A stretch of 64,000 nt of DNA from Psilocybe azurescens (lineage: Eukaryota > Basidiomycota > Agaricomycetes > Agaricales > Agrocybaceae): positions 1 through 64,000 of the forward strand of contig JAJIRX010000133.1 in NCBI GenBank assembly GCA_023853785.1, written 5' to 3'. Positions 34,384-44,718 of this stretch are shown here, piece after piece (the stretch's first letter is position 1; every line of letters begins with the position of its first letter). The notes beneath the pieces are model-generated. The model ran no database searches. It worked only from the letters and a program-made list of their open reading frames with translations, and had not been told where the DNA came from. Position numbers and translations under genes: made by a program.

Positions 34384-35559
34384 ATGGACTCTGCCATCGC
34401 TTCTAATGCCGTCGCTGCTACCACCGTCACTGAAACCACCGTCGTTGAAACCACTGTCGCTGAAACCACTGTCGCTGACACCCCTTCTATCGAAGCCTCG
34501 CTGAGCAAAAGGTGTGTAAATTTACATAATAATCTCAATGACCTCCATTAATGCGTGTTGTGTACACCCACCAGCTCACTTAATATTAATAAATTCGCTG
34601 ATGCTGCTGCAGCTGGCAACTCTAGGACTCTTGAGTTCAGCTCCAGGAACCTCGGAAAGGAGATCGACCTTTGCTCATGTTCGAACCTCCAAAAGTCGGA
34701 AAATTATACGTCGACTTGTTCCCTGTCGTCTGGAGTGAGTACTGAGTGTTCACAATGTTTATATTCACAACTCGTCTCATTGCATAATGTTCTGGCAGAG
34801 GTTTTATCTTTCAGCGCCACTGGTATTAGCTCAGCCGATGTTGAGTACACTGCCGACACCGGATTTTTGTCCCTCAGGCCAAGTCCGGCAACCGTGTCGC
34901 GGCCTCCAACGCGCAGAGCTGCCAGGTAAGTGCTCACTCGCTCGCGGTATATCGTAATACATGGCTTACCGTCAATCAACTCGAAGACTGGGCAAAAGGT
35001 CACACTCAAGAATAATTTGAATGGGAACGGACAATACTTCACCCCTGCTGTTGCGGGTACTCCTGGTGTCATGCAAGCACTCAACGGAACCGAGCGCCCG
35101 GCCAACATGGGAATCGTATGATTCAATCTAGTCAATTGATCTCTCTCGTCCTGGCTGACATACTCATTTTTCCAGGGATTCTTGAACCAGGCCGGTACCA
35201 AAATGGAGCCTGCTCTTGTATGGAACAATGTAGCGTACGATTTTTCTTTTTCTTCCTTGACTTGATTTCCTAACTAATCACCTTCGCTTTATGATCAACT
35301 AGTAAGAACAGCACACTGTCTGTCAAGCTCACCCCTAAATTGAAGATTTATGCTGTCAGCGACTACAAAGGTGTGACACAAGCAGCCTCATGCACACCCG
35401 TACCTAGCTGACGCATGGATTTCAGTCACTGAATTAATCAAGGGCGATATCGAATCCCCTCTCTTGTTTGAGAAGAATCTTATTTCTCTCTCTTCGTTCA
35501 CCGAGTTGACTGTGTCTATTGACCCGGGAACAGGTGAAGTTAAGATCACGCAGGAGTAG
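34384..35559 (+). pseudogene. Unidentified seven-exon gene, right-arm copy (damaged)
   Basis: Same gene as at 30543-31682, inverted. The start has an in-frame expansion of three 15-bp units encoding TTVVE, TTVAE and TTVAD. Compared with the left copy, two runs of T are each one base shorter (near 34670 and 34865), shifting the frame, and the acceptor of intron 3 changed from ACAG to ACATG near 34961. The terminal exon is still open to TAG 35557-35559. The T-run slips could be sequencing undercalls, but the acceptor change could not, so I call this copy damaged. Confidence 0.65.
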
Positions 35560-36532
35560 TCACCGAAATCTCCTGACACTCGCTACCAAAGTCGTTAAAT
35601 GTAGTGTATCTAATCCTTCTTTCGACAATTTATTTTCCATGTCCACTATAATTGTTGATGGTCGGCTCGTACATCAGCTTAGTAATACACATCATTCTCA
35701 TTTTCGTCACTGTCTTTCCTCCTTTGTTCATGCCTTAATCATTGCTCTCGCTTCTCATCATCACCTTCCTCCCATTCGTACTTGCCAATCCTTCATTAGT
35801 TCAATGTATCGCTTCTCCTTCTTATGTAGCTCGTCCTACGCATCACACTTGTTTCCACTTATAGTCGCTCTTTCGCTCTCCGTACCTCAGCTGCTTTCTT
35901 TCTTCTGCTGAGGTACTTATGGTTTCATTCTGCCTTTACTCAGATACTTACATTTACTCTGAACAGTGTCCAACTTCATTGTTAAGGTAGACAACTAAAT
36001 AAGCTGCTTTCTCTCTTCTGCTGAGTGTCTAACTTCATCGTTAAGTTCTCTACAATAATAAATGCCGTCTCTACGAGTTCAAGACTTTAAGCTGCTGTCC
36101 TCTCCGCGTATATAGTGCGTTCGAAGTACAATAACATCTACTGCTGTTAATTCCAAATTTCAGCCATACCTCCACTGGTATAATCTTATCCATGTTTCAG
36201 TAAGTCCTGCCAGCTCCATAAGCTCACTCGGACCTCCATCTCTTTTCATCCGGCAATCACTCCAATTACAACGGCGACCATTGTTCACACAGTTACTTGC
36301 CTATATTGCCAGCCCTTTCTTTTCGGCGCCCGACATGAGACTGAACAGTGTACCGAAACTGAACTTTTATTTGGTATCGTACAATACAAGAACTTGCTCT
36401 TCCCTGTCAAAATTGACATATAGGACTTCTAACTACACGTATGTATCTACAACCATAGAAACACGTCAGCACGCCTCTCACGCCTCTCACCTCCCCTCGC
36501 CACCACTGAATCTCCGCTGCTCTTCCTCACGC

Positions 36533-38069
36533 TCACCCTACCCACCGCCCCCATTTCACCCATCCTTCATCACTCTGCAAGGCCTCCCAATCCTCTTCCC
36601 TCAAACCCGCACCCAGGAGCACCTCTCCATTTGGTGCGCGCGGTAGCAAGTAGATAAGGGATTCTACGGGGGTGAAGGATGGGCGGCGGATAACTTCGAG
36701 TTTGGTAGATGAAGAAGGGGAGGAAGAGGACGAGCGAGCGAGCCCGAAGTCGAGCTCGTAAAGCGATCTCTGGTTCGCCCACGAGCTGAGCATGATATCA
36801 TACCCCACCAAATCCAGCGAGGACGTCACCGACACGATGTTCTTGTTCTGCGTTTTTGCGAGACGCGTGGCAACTGCGTTTGTCGCGTGTACGATCTCTA
36901 ACTGCGGCGTCGAATTCGAATCGGATGGAACCATCCTCGTAAGTCCCGCACAAAATTCAGCAGCCACGATGCCCAGCGGCTTGTCGACGAGCTCTTCCGG
37001 GGAGAAAGTATGGTACGTCATATTTTGGACCAGGCCTGGGTAGGTATCTGGCAGACCCACGAAGCGGCGGGGATCGATCGCGCGTGCCAGGGTGCCTTTT
37101 CTTGTGCTCGTGCTCGTGCTCGTGCTGGTTTTTTGGTTGTGTTGTCTTGATTACGAGTTGGTGGAGCCAGCAGGAAGGGAAAGATGGGTGAGCCGGGCGC
37201 GCGTGATGCCCTGCCAGATGAACGCCGTTATCCACGTCGTCAGTCGATATGAAATCGGTGCTAGAAGGCAGGGTGGACACGGCGAGGTATTTGAGTGCGG
37301 TAAGGGATACGGCGGAAAACGAGAAGTACGCCCAGGTGCAATTGGGTGGAGGAGGGTGGGATTAGTAGGCAGAGAAGGTGCCGGAACGAGCTCCAGACCA
37401 GGTGTATACCCCTCCTCTCCATCCGAATCCAATTGCAGAATCGCATGCTTTCTATTCACATTTTCCTCCCTCGCCTCTTCCTCGCTGAACGTCTTCCCAT
37501 TACACGCCTTATCAAACAGCTTAATCACAAGCGCCTGGGATGTCATATCCATTACATTGTGTTGCGCCACAAAGGTGAGCAACATCCCGCCTTGCACGAA
37601 CGTCGCTTGCAGAACGAGAACGGGGGATGTGGACGGTGGGGAGCCGGAGAGGTGTAGTGTTGTGCGAGGGCAGAGCAGGGACTCGGGGAGTGGTGTAAAT
37701 GAGAAGTGTGCGCTGCGCAGGATGTCCATTATCAGTGATGTATCATCCCGCAGATCCTTGACGACGAGTTCCGGCATGGAGTTGAGAGGGACGATGGCAT
37801 ATACACCTGTGTTAAGGGGGAGAAGATGCGGGGTTGGCGCCTGTGTTGACCACTTATCCTGCGACCCAAGGGAAAGACGCTGAGAGTCTCTCTAACCCGT
37901 TAGCTAGGATCTTCGTAATCTGAGTTTGCTGCAAATCGGGATCCGATGTGTGATGGAGACAGAAAATGAATGTGAGTTGGGTGTACAGGTTGCTTAGACC
38001 TGGCTGTTGTCCAAAGATGTCTAGGATCAACGGGCCAGATGTGGTTGTGGTAGTCTGTGTGGTGGTCAT
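36533..38069 (-). CDS. HXXXD-type acyltransferase (transferase family), with frame defects
   Basis: Members transfer acyl groups from acyl-CoA to alcohols or amines in secondary metabolism. The ATG is at 38069 (MTTTQTTTTTSGPLILDIFG). A short interruption near 37860-37800 precedes VYAIVPLNSMPELVVKDLR. The catalytic HXXXD is visible as VAQHNVMDMTSQ. Middle segments include FSFSAVSLTALKYLAVS and WITAFIWQGITRARL. The C-terminal third (from about 37060) has GLPDTYPGLVQNMTYHTF and YELDFGLA, the counterpart of the family's DFGWG loop, and ends with VKWGRWVG at 36533. Defects: two compensating frame slips near 37325 and 37225, and a TAA near 37130 where the frame otherwise continues. Either the gene is decaying or the sequence has errors. 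The last 110 bp belong to the palindrome arm. Confidence 0.75.
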
Positions 38070-38965
38070 GGTCGTCGGATCTGGGTACGAGTCTGCTGAT
38101 CTGCTGTAAAGTACATGGATAGTCTTATAGCGCGAGCAGACGCACCTGGAGCGGGTCCGAGGGAAGGCGAGTCAAGTTAAAAATTAAATGAGAGAGTTGG
38201 TTGAGTTACTTTTTGGCAGATTGGCTAGTTGAGAAGCCACGATGATGTTGGGATATGTGGCTGATGCCACGTGGGGTGCACACGGACTCATGTCCGCGAA
38301 GTCCGCAATAGCCCCTGTCGAGATGATACGCTTCTCCTTCGAACTCTGACACCGGCATTGCGTTGTAAGTTCATTTGTACGTATTAACATGGACATGAGT
38401 ACCGGTCAATCATAGAGTGAAGGGGAGCGTGACACTGATTATGGTAAACGCCATTAGTACCAAAAGGCACAATATGCAGGAAGGTGCAAACACAAATACT
38501 GAACAACGCAAACAAAGGGATGTAACTCCTGAGTATTCGACGTAAAGTATTGCACCAGTACGAGCGAATTGTGAATCTAAAGATCAAGTCAAGGTAAAGT
38601 AGCAAGGTTAATTTGAAGAGATATGTATGACATTATTTTCTGGAAAAATTCGAAGATTCTACATAATGTCCACTATACCTTATAACTCTACGCAAGTAGT
38701 ACTCTTCAGTCTGGGAGCGAAGTACTTCCGAATGTAAGTCGTACAACTTAAGTTACAATGTACTCGGATCCGCGGCATCTGATGGCCGTCTGTCGAATTT
38801 TGAATATAAATAACATAAGCATGTGGCCTACTCTGCCTGGCTCATTTCCGCATTTCATGCCACGCAAGTACGCTGAAATATCTTGGGACTTCATTGAGAT
38901 AAATTCATTTTACCTGTAATCTCTTTTAAAAATTTGTACTAGGTGTATCCGTAACCACAAATAGG
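38070..38965. other. Intergenic stretch, nothing recognised
   Basis: Upstream region of the acyltransferase. No repeat shared with the window and no convincing open frame were seen. Confidence 0.5.
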
Positions 38966-39132
38966 ACGTGACTACCTAGTAGTTTGACCGCACGAAGCTG
39001 CAGGAGCGGCCGACAAAGCTGAGTGGGGGCGTGGCGGTAATTAAAGTGGGCGGATTGTCAGAGGTGGAGGTCGTGGAGAAAAAGACCGGTACAACGATGC
39101 ACTGAACGCGACGTGGGCTGCGGTGGAGGGGG
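38966..39132 (+). pseudogene. hsp60 fragment, piece 1
   Basis: Translates as [20 protein letters not shown] and SEVEVVEKK, matching the equatorial part of the HSP60 encoded at about 23480-23345 on the opposite strand. Two TAG codons stand where Ser-Glu is expected just upstream. The match stops after the counterpart of the AAVEEG codons. It continues in piece 2 after a 1.8-kb interruption. Confidence 0.85.
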
Positions 39133-39841
39133 AATACAGCCAAAAAGGCGGTCGTTAAGTGGGAATCTTGATCTTTATCAGCATTTGAGGTAAGAAACTT
39201 TTCCTGGAATAGTGAGAATATCATGAACTAACCTGAAAAGGTTGGCAAACTGAGATTGGCATTGAAACCACAAGGTAGTCCACCACCCCGCAGTTAATAT
39301 TTTGTTTCTTCAAATTTTTCGATTTTTCCCTAATTCCTCGATTCCCCGTAGCCTCCAGTATACATCTGTTATCTGCGCCACCTATACCTCATCATCATCA
39401 GCCCTCCCCCCTGCCTTCCCTCTACAAGTATATCACTAGAAAAGAGTGAATATAAACAAATCAATATATCAGCAATAACCAAAAAGAATGAGAAAACAGG
39501 ACTAGATGTACGTCAACTTGTGGCGGAACGAGAGGAGAATTAACCAAAAATGAAAATTTACAGGGATGGCAAGGGATTATATGTATTAATGAAAACCCAA
39601 CTCTCAGTAAGACAATGGCAGTGGAGGCTGACTACTTGCGACATTCAAGACGAAGGTGAACTGCTGTGCTCGTCCTTTACCCACAAAGTAATAACCACTA
39701 GTTCATACATCTCAATGGAGTATATCTAAGGGTACGCAGCAATTGCACTAGCGAAAGCCGCCTCAAGGGACAACTTTATAGAAGTAGCTGGAGACATCAA
39801 ATCAGCCTGGGACGCAAAGACATCATAAGCGTGGAAACAAT
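39133..39841. other. Intergenic insert sequence, nothing recognised
   Basis: AT-rich sequence between hsp60 piece 1 and the HsbA-type gene. I see no open frame of note. Confidence 0.5.
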
Positions 39842-40449
39842 TTAATAAGAAAAACACAGTCTAACTGGTGCGGATGAGATTAACGCGGCCTCGAACTTCA
39901 GCGTACTGTCGTTCAGGTCGATGAGATCTTGTTTCACGATAGCGGAGATGCCAGGAAGGGCGTGTAAACCCTGTGCTTTAGAGACGAATAGATTCAACGC
40001 AGTCAAAAGAGGAGGTTGGATCCAGGCTGCCACCTCGTTTAAAAAGCTGCCGTCGTCAGCCTCAGAAAAAGGCTTTGGGGCATTCTACAGAAACAGTACC
40101 GCGAAAACCGATGTTATAAACCTAGCCAATACCTCAATATCAAAAAGTACTCACGTCTATGGCACTTGTTCCCAGATCAATGGAAATCCCAAGGTTCACC
40201 GTGTCGGTATGAATATCCTACGTCGCGTCAAAGGAATTACCAACAAAATGAACAGGAAACAACTAGGAGACTGTTAATGAATTTTACCATGGCAAACGAT
40301 AGAGGCCCGCCCGAGTTTGGGAATGCCTCTAGGATGTTGACAAGTGTACTGGCCTGGGTGGAAATGTTCGTGAAAATAAAGGGGATACTCGCTGCGGAAC
40401 TGGCTACAGCGAGCGATGCGAGCACTGCCAATGTTGTTTGTACCTTCAT
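39842..40449 (-). CDS. HsbA-type hydrophobic surface-binding secreted protein
   Basis: Members are small secreted fungal proteins that bind hydrophobic surfaces and can recruit lytic enzymes. Three exons join in phase: 40449-40288, 40217-40155 and 40084-39842, giving 155 residues. Residues 1-20 form a signal peptide (MKVQTTLAVLASLAVASSAA). The mature part has the family features ISTQASTLVNILEAFPNSGG, DIHTDTVNLGISIDLGTSAID, KPFSEADDG and LHALPGISAIVKQDLIDL. The C-terminus (SSAPVRLCFSY) is somewhat shorter than usual, so the last codons may derive from new sequence or a missed exon. No stop or frameshift interrupts it. It lies between two pieces of an hsp60 pseudogene, on the opposite strand to them. 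Confidence 0.8.
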
Positions 40450-40918
40450 TCGTGGGGCATTAATTTTCCGGTGAACAGTAGTGGTTGAAACGAGAGTCCA
40501 TTATATAGGACAGCTACTAGCGAGACAGTGACAGCTGTCAAGGTGCTGATGGTCGCTCAGTTAGAGAGCAGGTGAGCAGGTGAGCCGGCCGAGTAGGGAA
40601 TAGAAGGTGTGAGAATGATACTTGCCTCGACAAATTCCCATACGCTCGGCTGAAGGCCTCCCCAGTAACATATCCTTGCCTTTCCGTCCGGCGAATGTCA
40701 GAGTGGATTTAGTTGTCTAATATTGCCCAATAGTGAGCTATCGATCCCATAATACCCTTGCCGATCCTCCGACATTTTAAGATCCTTTTTGCATAACATG
40801 ATTCGTCACACCTCTTTCGAATTAATTTTAATTAATTTTATACAGATGCCCACTAGTGACGTCTCTGAGGACCGGATTCTTCTTTTGGAATATTTTCTAC
40901 AAATAACAGGATCAGTCA

Positions 40919-41411
40919 ACTGCTCAATGCATCCCTGCAGCTTGCCACCGCTGCAGCCGGGGAGCTCCTCGTCCTTATCGGCGGTGGGGTCAACCGCGTC
41001 GCCAGTGTCCGCGGGTGCGAAGCCGATATACAACACCAACTTCGACCAAGAGCTTGGCGTGGGCATCATGCAGCGTGCACTCACGCACCCCATGCATGCG
41101 ATCCTCACAAACGTGGGCGAGGAGTCGGCCATGATTGTCGGAACGCTGCTGTCGGGTGCACAGTACAGCGTGCCGGACAAGTTCAGCTGGGGGTACGATG
41201 CGGCCAGGGGAAAGTATGTGGATATAGTCGAGGAGGGCATTGCATTGTGGACCCGCTGAAGGTGGTGCGGATGGCCCTGGTGGATGCGAGTGGGGTGTCG
41301 AGCTTGTTGTTTGCGAGTGAGGCGTGTGTGGTGGAGGCGAAGGCTGGTGGTGCGAGAGGGATGCCTGGTGGTATGGACGGTATGGGTGGCAAGGGTAGGA
41401 AGGGTGGGTAG
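40919..41411 (+). pseudogene. hsp60 fragment, piece 2 (C-terminal part)
   Basis: Resumes with the counterpart of [10 protein letters not shown], then [46 protein letters not shown] and [16 protein letters not shown], and ends with [16 protein letters not shown] and a Gly-Met-rich tail at TAG 41409-41411. Relative to intact hsp60 it has frame changes near 40960 and 41240. The tail reads [13 protein letters not shown] instead of the usual Gly-Met repeat. About eight codons are missing between pieces 1 and 2. Confidence 0.88.
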
Positions 41412-41439
41412 TAGAGGAATTTATTAAACAGTAGGCGTA

Positions 41440-42620
41440 GATGGTGATGGAGGTCGTATATAAAAATATTCTTCTCAATTTCAACTGTTTATGCTCTTCG
41501 TGTCTGTTCGCATTTTTTCTTCAATGACCACTGCTCCCTCCCCTCGACACTCTGGCATTATTCCCAATTTTATTTTATTTAGTTTTTTCTGCTTTACATC
41601 CATGGGTACTTACTTTCTAATGTTTTAGAATTTTAACAAGCCTCCACTCCGTCCCCCTTTTTTTCAATTCTGTTCAGACTTAACGAGTTTGAGGTTGCGG
41701 TAGTATGATTTGAAATTAAGCCCCATGCAAACCTACGTGTGTTATTATACGTTCATCAGTGATCAAATTTCTCACATATTAATACACCTAATCATTATTT
41801 GAAATGTAAACGTATATAAGCCTGGCGCCCCAGTCTTACCACAGCCCCTTTCCGTATTATCTTATCTTCTACATTTACGTACACGTGACCGTGATCCCCA
41901 ACCTTCGACACCGACTTCTCTCTTACACATTAGACATTATGCACCGTACACACCTGTGGCCCAGTCAGTCGTTCTAGCGATATATCGTGGTCCTTTAATT
42001 CTCCGCGTGACTCTTCAGTGAGCCTGGTGACGCCAGGCTTTCAACGTACTTGTTTTTTCTTAGCAAGGAGCAAGTCGTCGAATGGGTAATTTTTAGGAGC
42101 TTCCCTACACTCCGCAAGGCCATCAAAATCAAGTCTGAGACATGTCCAGCACACAGCAACCAGCAGACGATGTATTTACACACAGGTGATGATATCATAA
42201 TATTTCTCTGGTACTGCACTATCATCGGCCTGACACGTATTAACATGGACTGACGGCGCTGACGGCACGGACATAGTACGAACATTTTCCTGTACCCTTC
42301 GCATAAAAATATCCTTCTTCTCGACTTCGACTCTTTAAGCTCTTGTTTCCTCACTGTCTACCGCTCCCCCCCTCTGCCATTATTCCTTTTTGTTATTGCT
42401 GCTTTACATCCATCGGTACTGACTTACTAATGTTTTTGTATTTTAACAAGCCTCCACTCCGTCTTTTTTTCTTAACGCTGTTCGAATTTCAACGAGTTCG
42501 AGTTTACGGTGGTGTGGTGTGGTGTGATTTGAAGTTGGGCCTGCGATTGTATTCACATGTGGGTAAGTGGATATATTTCCTGTTCTCTGTACTTTCTGTG
42601 TATTGATTTGGCTGAGTTAC
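41440..42620 (+). repeat. Duplicated hsp60 3' flank, with a second partial copy
   Basis: 41440-41780 and 42300-42620 both match the 3' flank of intact hsp60 (22470-22800, inverted), sharing GCTTTACATCCAT and TTTTAACAAGCCTCCACTCCG. Between them, 41995-42270 matches 22260-21950. The order thus follows the original flank once and then repeats its first part. Confidence 0.75.
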
Positions 42621-43071
42621 GAATTTTTTACTTGTTGCAAATGGTTCTGGGCGGAGCAGAAAGTCAAGGTGCCCAACCAGAAGTGAACAGAGGCCAGTAC
42701 TAGTATCAGGACGGCTCAGATGTACTCTGATAAATCCGTGAATTAATAGCCTGTATAGGAATTTGAGCGTGGTTCTTGTAGTATACTCAGAACACCTCAG
42801 ATTTTATCATTGTAAGTAACATCGGGGCTTCCGATTGCACCGTGGCAAACAATTGCCTTTGCATCTCTGCTACTACTAAGTCTGGGATGGGAATAAAGTG
42901 CTTCTAGATGGTATCTAAACGAGAAGCAGCTTACACAGAAGATAGAATTGGATTTTCCTCGCAAACCTCACGTATCAATCGTCGTGTGCAAATCTAGGCG
43001 CTGTTCAAATATCAAAATGCCCTTAATTTTTATCTCTGCTTTATCACATCTGATCTATTCAGGAGGACGCT

Positions 43072-44306
43072 TTAGACTGGCTCACTCGTTGATGTCAGCA
43101 AAAACAAGTAGTACTGGTCTTCCTCGTCCAGCCAAAGCCCAACTTTTTCGAGCCCAGCACTGTCAAGAACACTATCAATCTCAAGATCGGTGTACTGCAA
43201 AGCCATCTATCAGCCTCAGGGTCTAGTGGGTATCATAGCAACGGCTATTTACCTTGTTAGAGAACACAACTAAGACTACCTCGTCTTTGGAGAACGTTAT
43301 ATCTACACCCTCATCGACCTTCACGATGTGTTCTTTCGGAGATTTATACCCTGCCTCATATCGACCTGAAACAGTGTTAATAGATGTCCCTAAATAAAAC
43401 TTGAAACAATTTTACCTAAATTTTCATTGTACTTGGCATATCGTTCCCAATTACTTATCTCAAATAACCCCTCATGTCCAGTGAGTACCCTTCCCGAAAC
43501 CTTCAAACCGTTCATAATCCATTTTTCTGCAGCGGCAAACCCGTAAGCTCGCTCTATAATATCTGCCGGCTTGATTCTATCCATTCCGATCAGCAGTGTG
43601 TCTCCACGCCTGCTGTCCAAGGGTAGGCTCTTTAAGAAGGCCACATCGTCATCTTGCTTGCTGAAGTTTCCAATGGTGCCTCCCAGAAACAGGATATGTA
43701 TTGGGGTGTCGGGTTCCAGCCCCAGTTCATTTTTTTTGATCATGCGAATGCCGTCATCGTATGTTCCCCACAAGCCCACAGTGTCGATCTTTCCAGCAAT
43801 TCGATCTCCTATGACGTCCTGGAGCCTTCCAATTGTGCGTTCCAGTTCACTGCGCTCAAGATCTAGGGCGTAGTACTTGATCGTCCCTGCTACCCCAGAG
43901 ATCTGATCGGCAGCAGACAATAAGATTTGCGAAGTCTTATCCAACGATCTGTTACCCGTAGATTAATTCACTGCACGTCATGAAGGTCCTGATTTTATAC
44001 TCACCCGGCACCGAGCTCAATTAATACGGTGTTCCCATTGGCCGATGTATTGAAAAGCTTTGTGATTTCGCTTCCGTATAACTCTAGGATCTGCCTTTCA
44101 GCTTTCACGGGGTAGTACCACTCCGCCCAGGCTTTCATCCCGTCGTTGTACATCTTCAGGCCGACCTCATCGTAGAGCGTCTCAGATGGAAGTGTTCTAT
44201 TCCCTGGTGGCTTCAATAGACCTTCAAGAATAGCAGTTCGTAGATGGGGTATTGAACCCAATGAATCCTTAGACTCCCGGATGTCAAGGACTTGAATCGG
44301 CAGCAT
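43072..44306 (-). CDS. EgtD/EasF-type SAM-dependent N-methyltransferase
   Basis: This family (histidine-specific methyltransferase domain, PF10017) methylates amino nitrogens, such as histidine in ergothioneine synthesis or dimethylallyltryptophan in ergot alkaloids. Four exons join in phase: 44306-44005, 43948-43416, 43365-43253 and 43194-43072, giving 356 residues. Motifs: LPSETLYDEVGLKMY and EWYYPVKAE near the N-terminus, the SAM site VLIELGAGSLDKT across intron 1, YYALDLERSELERT, GLWGTYDDGI, ILFLGGTIGNFSKQD and TLLIGMDRIKP, then NWERYAKYNENLGRYE at the exon 2-3 join. The length matches stand-alone enzymes of the EasF type rather than fungal Egt1, which carries an extra sulfatase-modifying-factor domain. 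No defects are visible. The substrate cannot be told from sequence alone. Confidence 0.88.
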
Positions 44307-44718
44307 TGGGGACTATACGTATCGCGGTCACTTTTCCTCAATTATATATCACTTTCTTCTGGAACAATATACACATCGATGCCGACTATGACGGAAATTT
44401 ACGTAAAGGACCTTTACAGCACTGGCGCAGTGATTTTCATTACTGATCAACACATTCTGATAATCGAATACAAGATTTAAAATATCGCAAGCGTCATAAA
44501 CCACATCATATGGAAGCCTCAAAACCCAGTATGTACATTAGTGTGACTGAGAACCGCATGGCTCCAACTTCTTCTGAACTTAGCTGAGCTTTCCTATTTC
44601 GTCGAGTGCATATGAAAGCTGCCTAAATACACATGTTTTCGCAGATCCCCTCTTACACATCTAAATAGAATAACAATTTTCCATGTGTACCCAGCATATA
44701 TAGATTACATACAGATTT

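Larger units (their letters stand above)
29506..36645. repeat. Large imperfect palindrome (about 7 kb)
   Basis: The left arm (29506-32980) and right arm (32994-36645) are inverted copies of each other. The centre is a 13-nt loop at 32981-32993. The inner 507 bp per arm match almost perfectly and without length change (32473-32980 against 32994-33500). Further out the arms carry substitutions and indels: the right arm has an extra block at 33501-33625, and the left arm has a longer 3' flank after its gene. Each arm carries one copy of the same gene, reading away from the centre. Both arms end in acyltransferase 3'-end sequence. Confidence 0.9.

Noticed and set aside
29506..36645. Palindrome as a simple read artefact (missed-adapter hairpin)
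   Set aside because: The arms differ by substitutions, an N-terminal repeat expansion, a lost splice acceptor and arm-specific inserts. A single-molecule artefact would give nearly identical arms. A joined-haplotype error is still possible and is noted in the finding.
41995..42354. Open frame of 119 codons near the hsp60 fragment
   Set aside because: It lies in the duplicated hsp60 downstream flank. The frame is not conserved in the original copy at 21950-22260.
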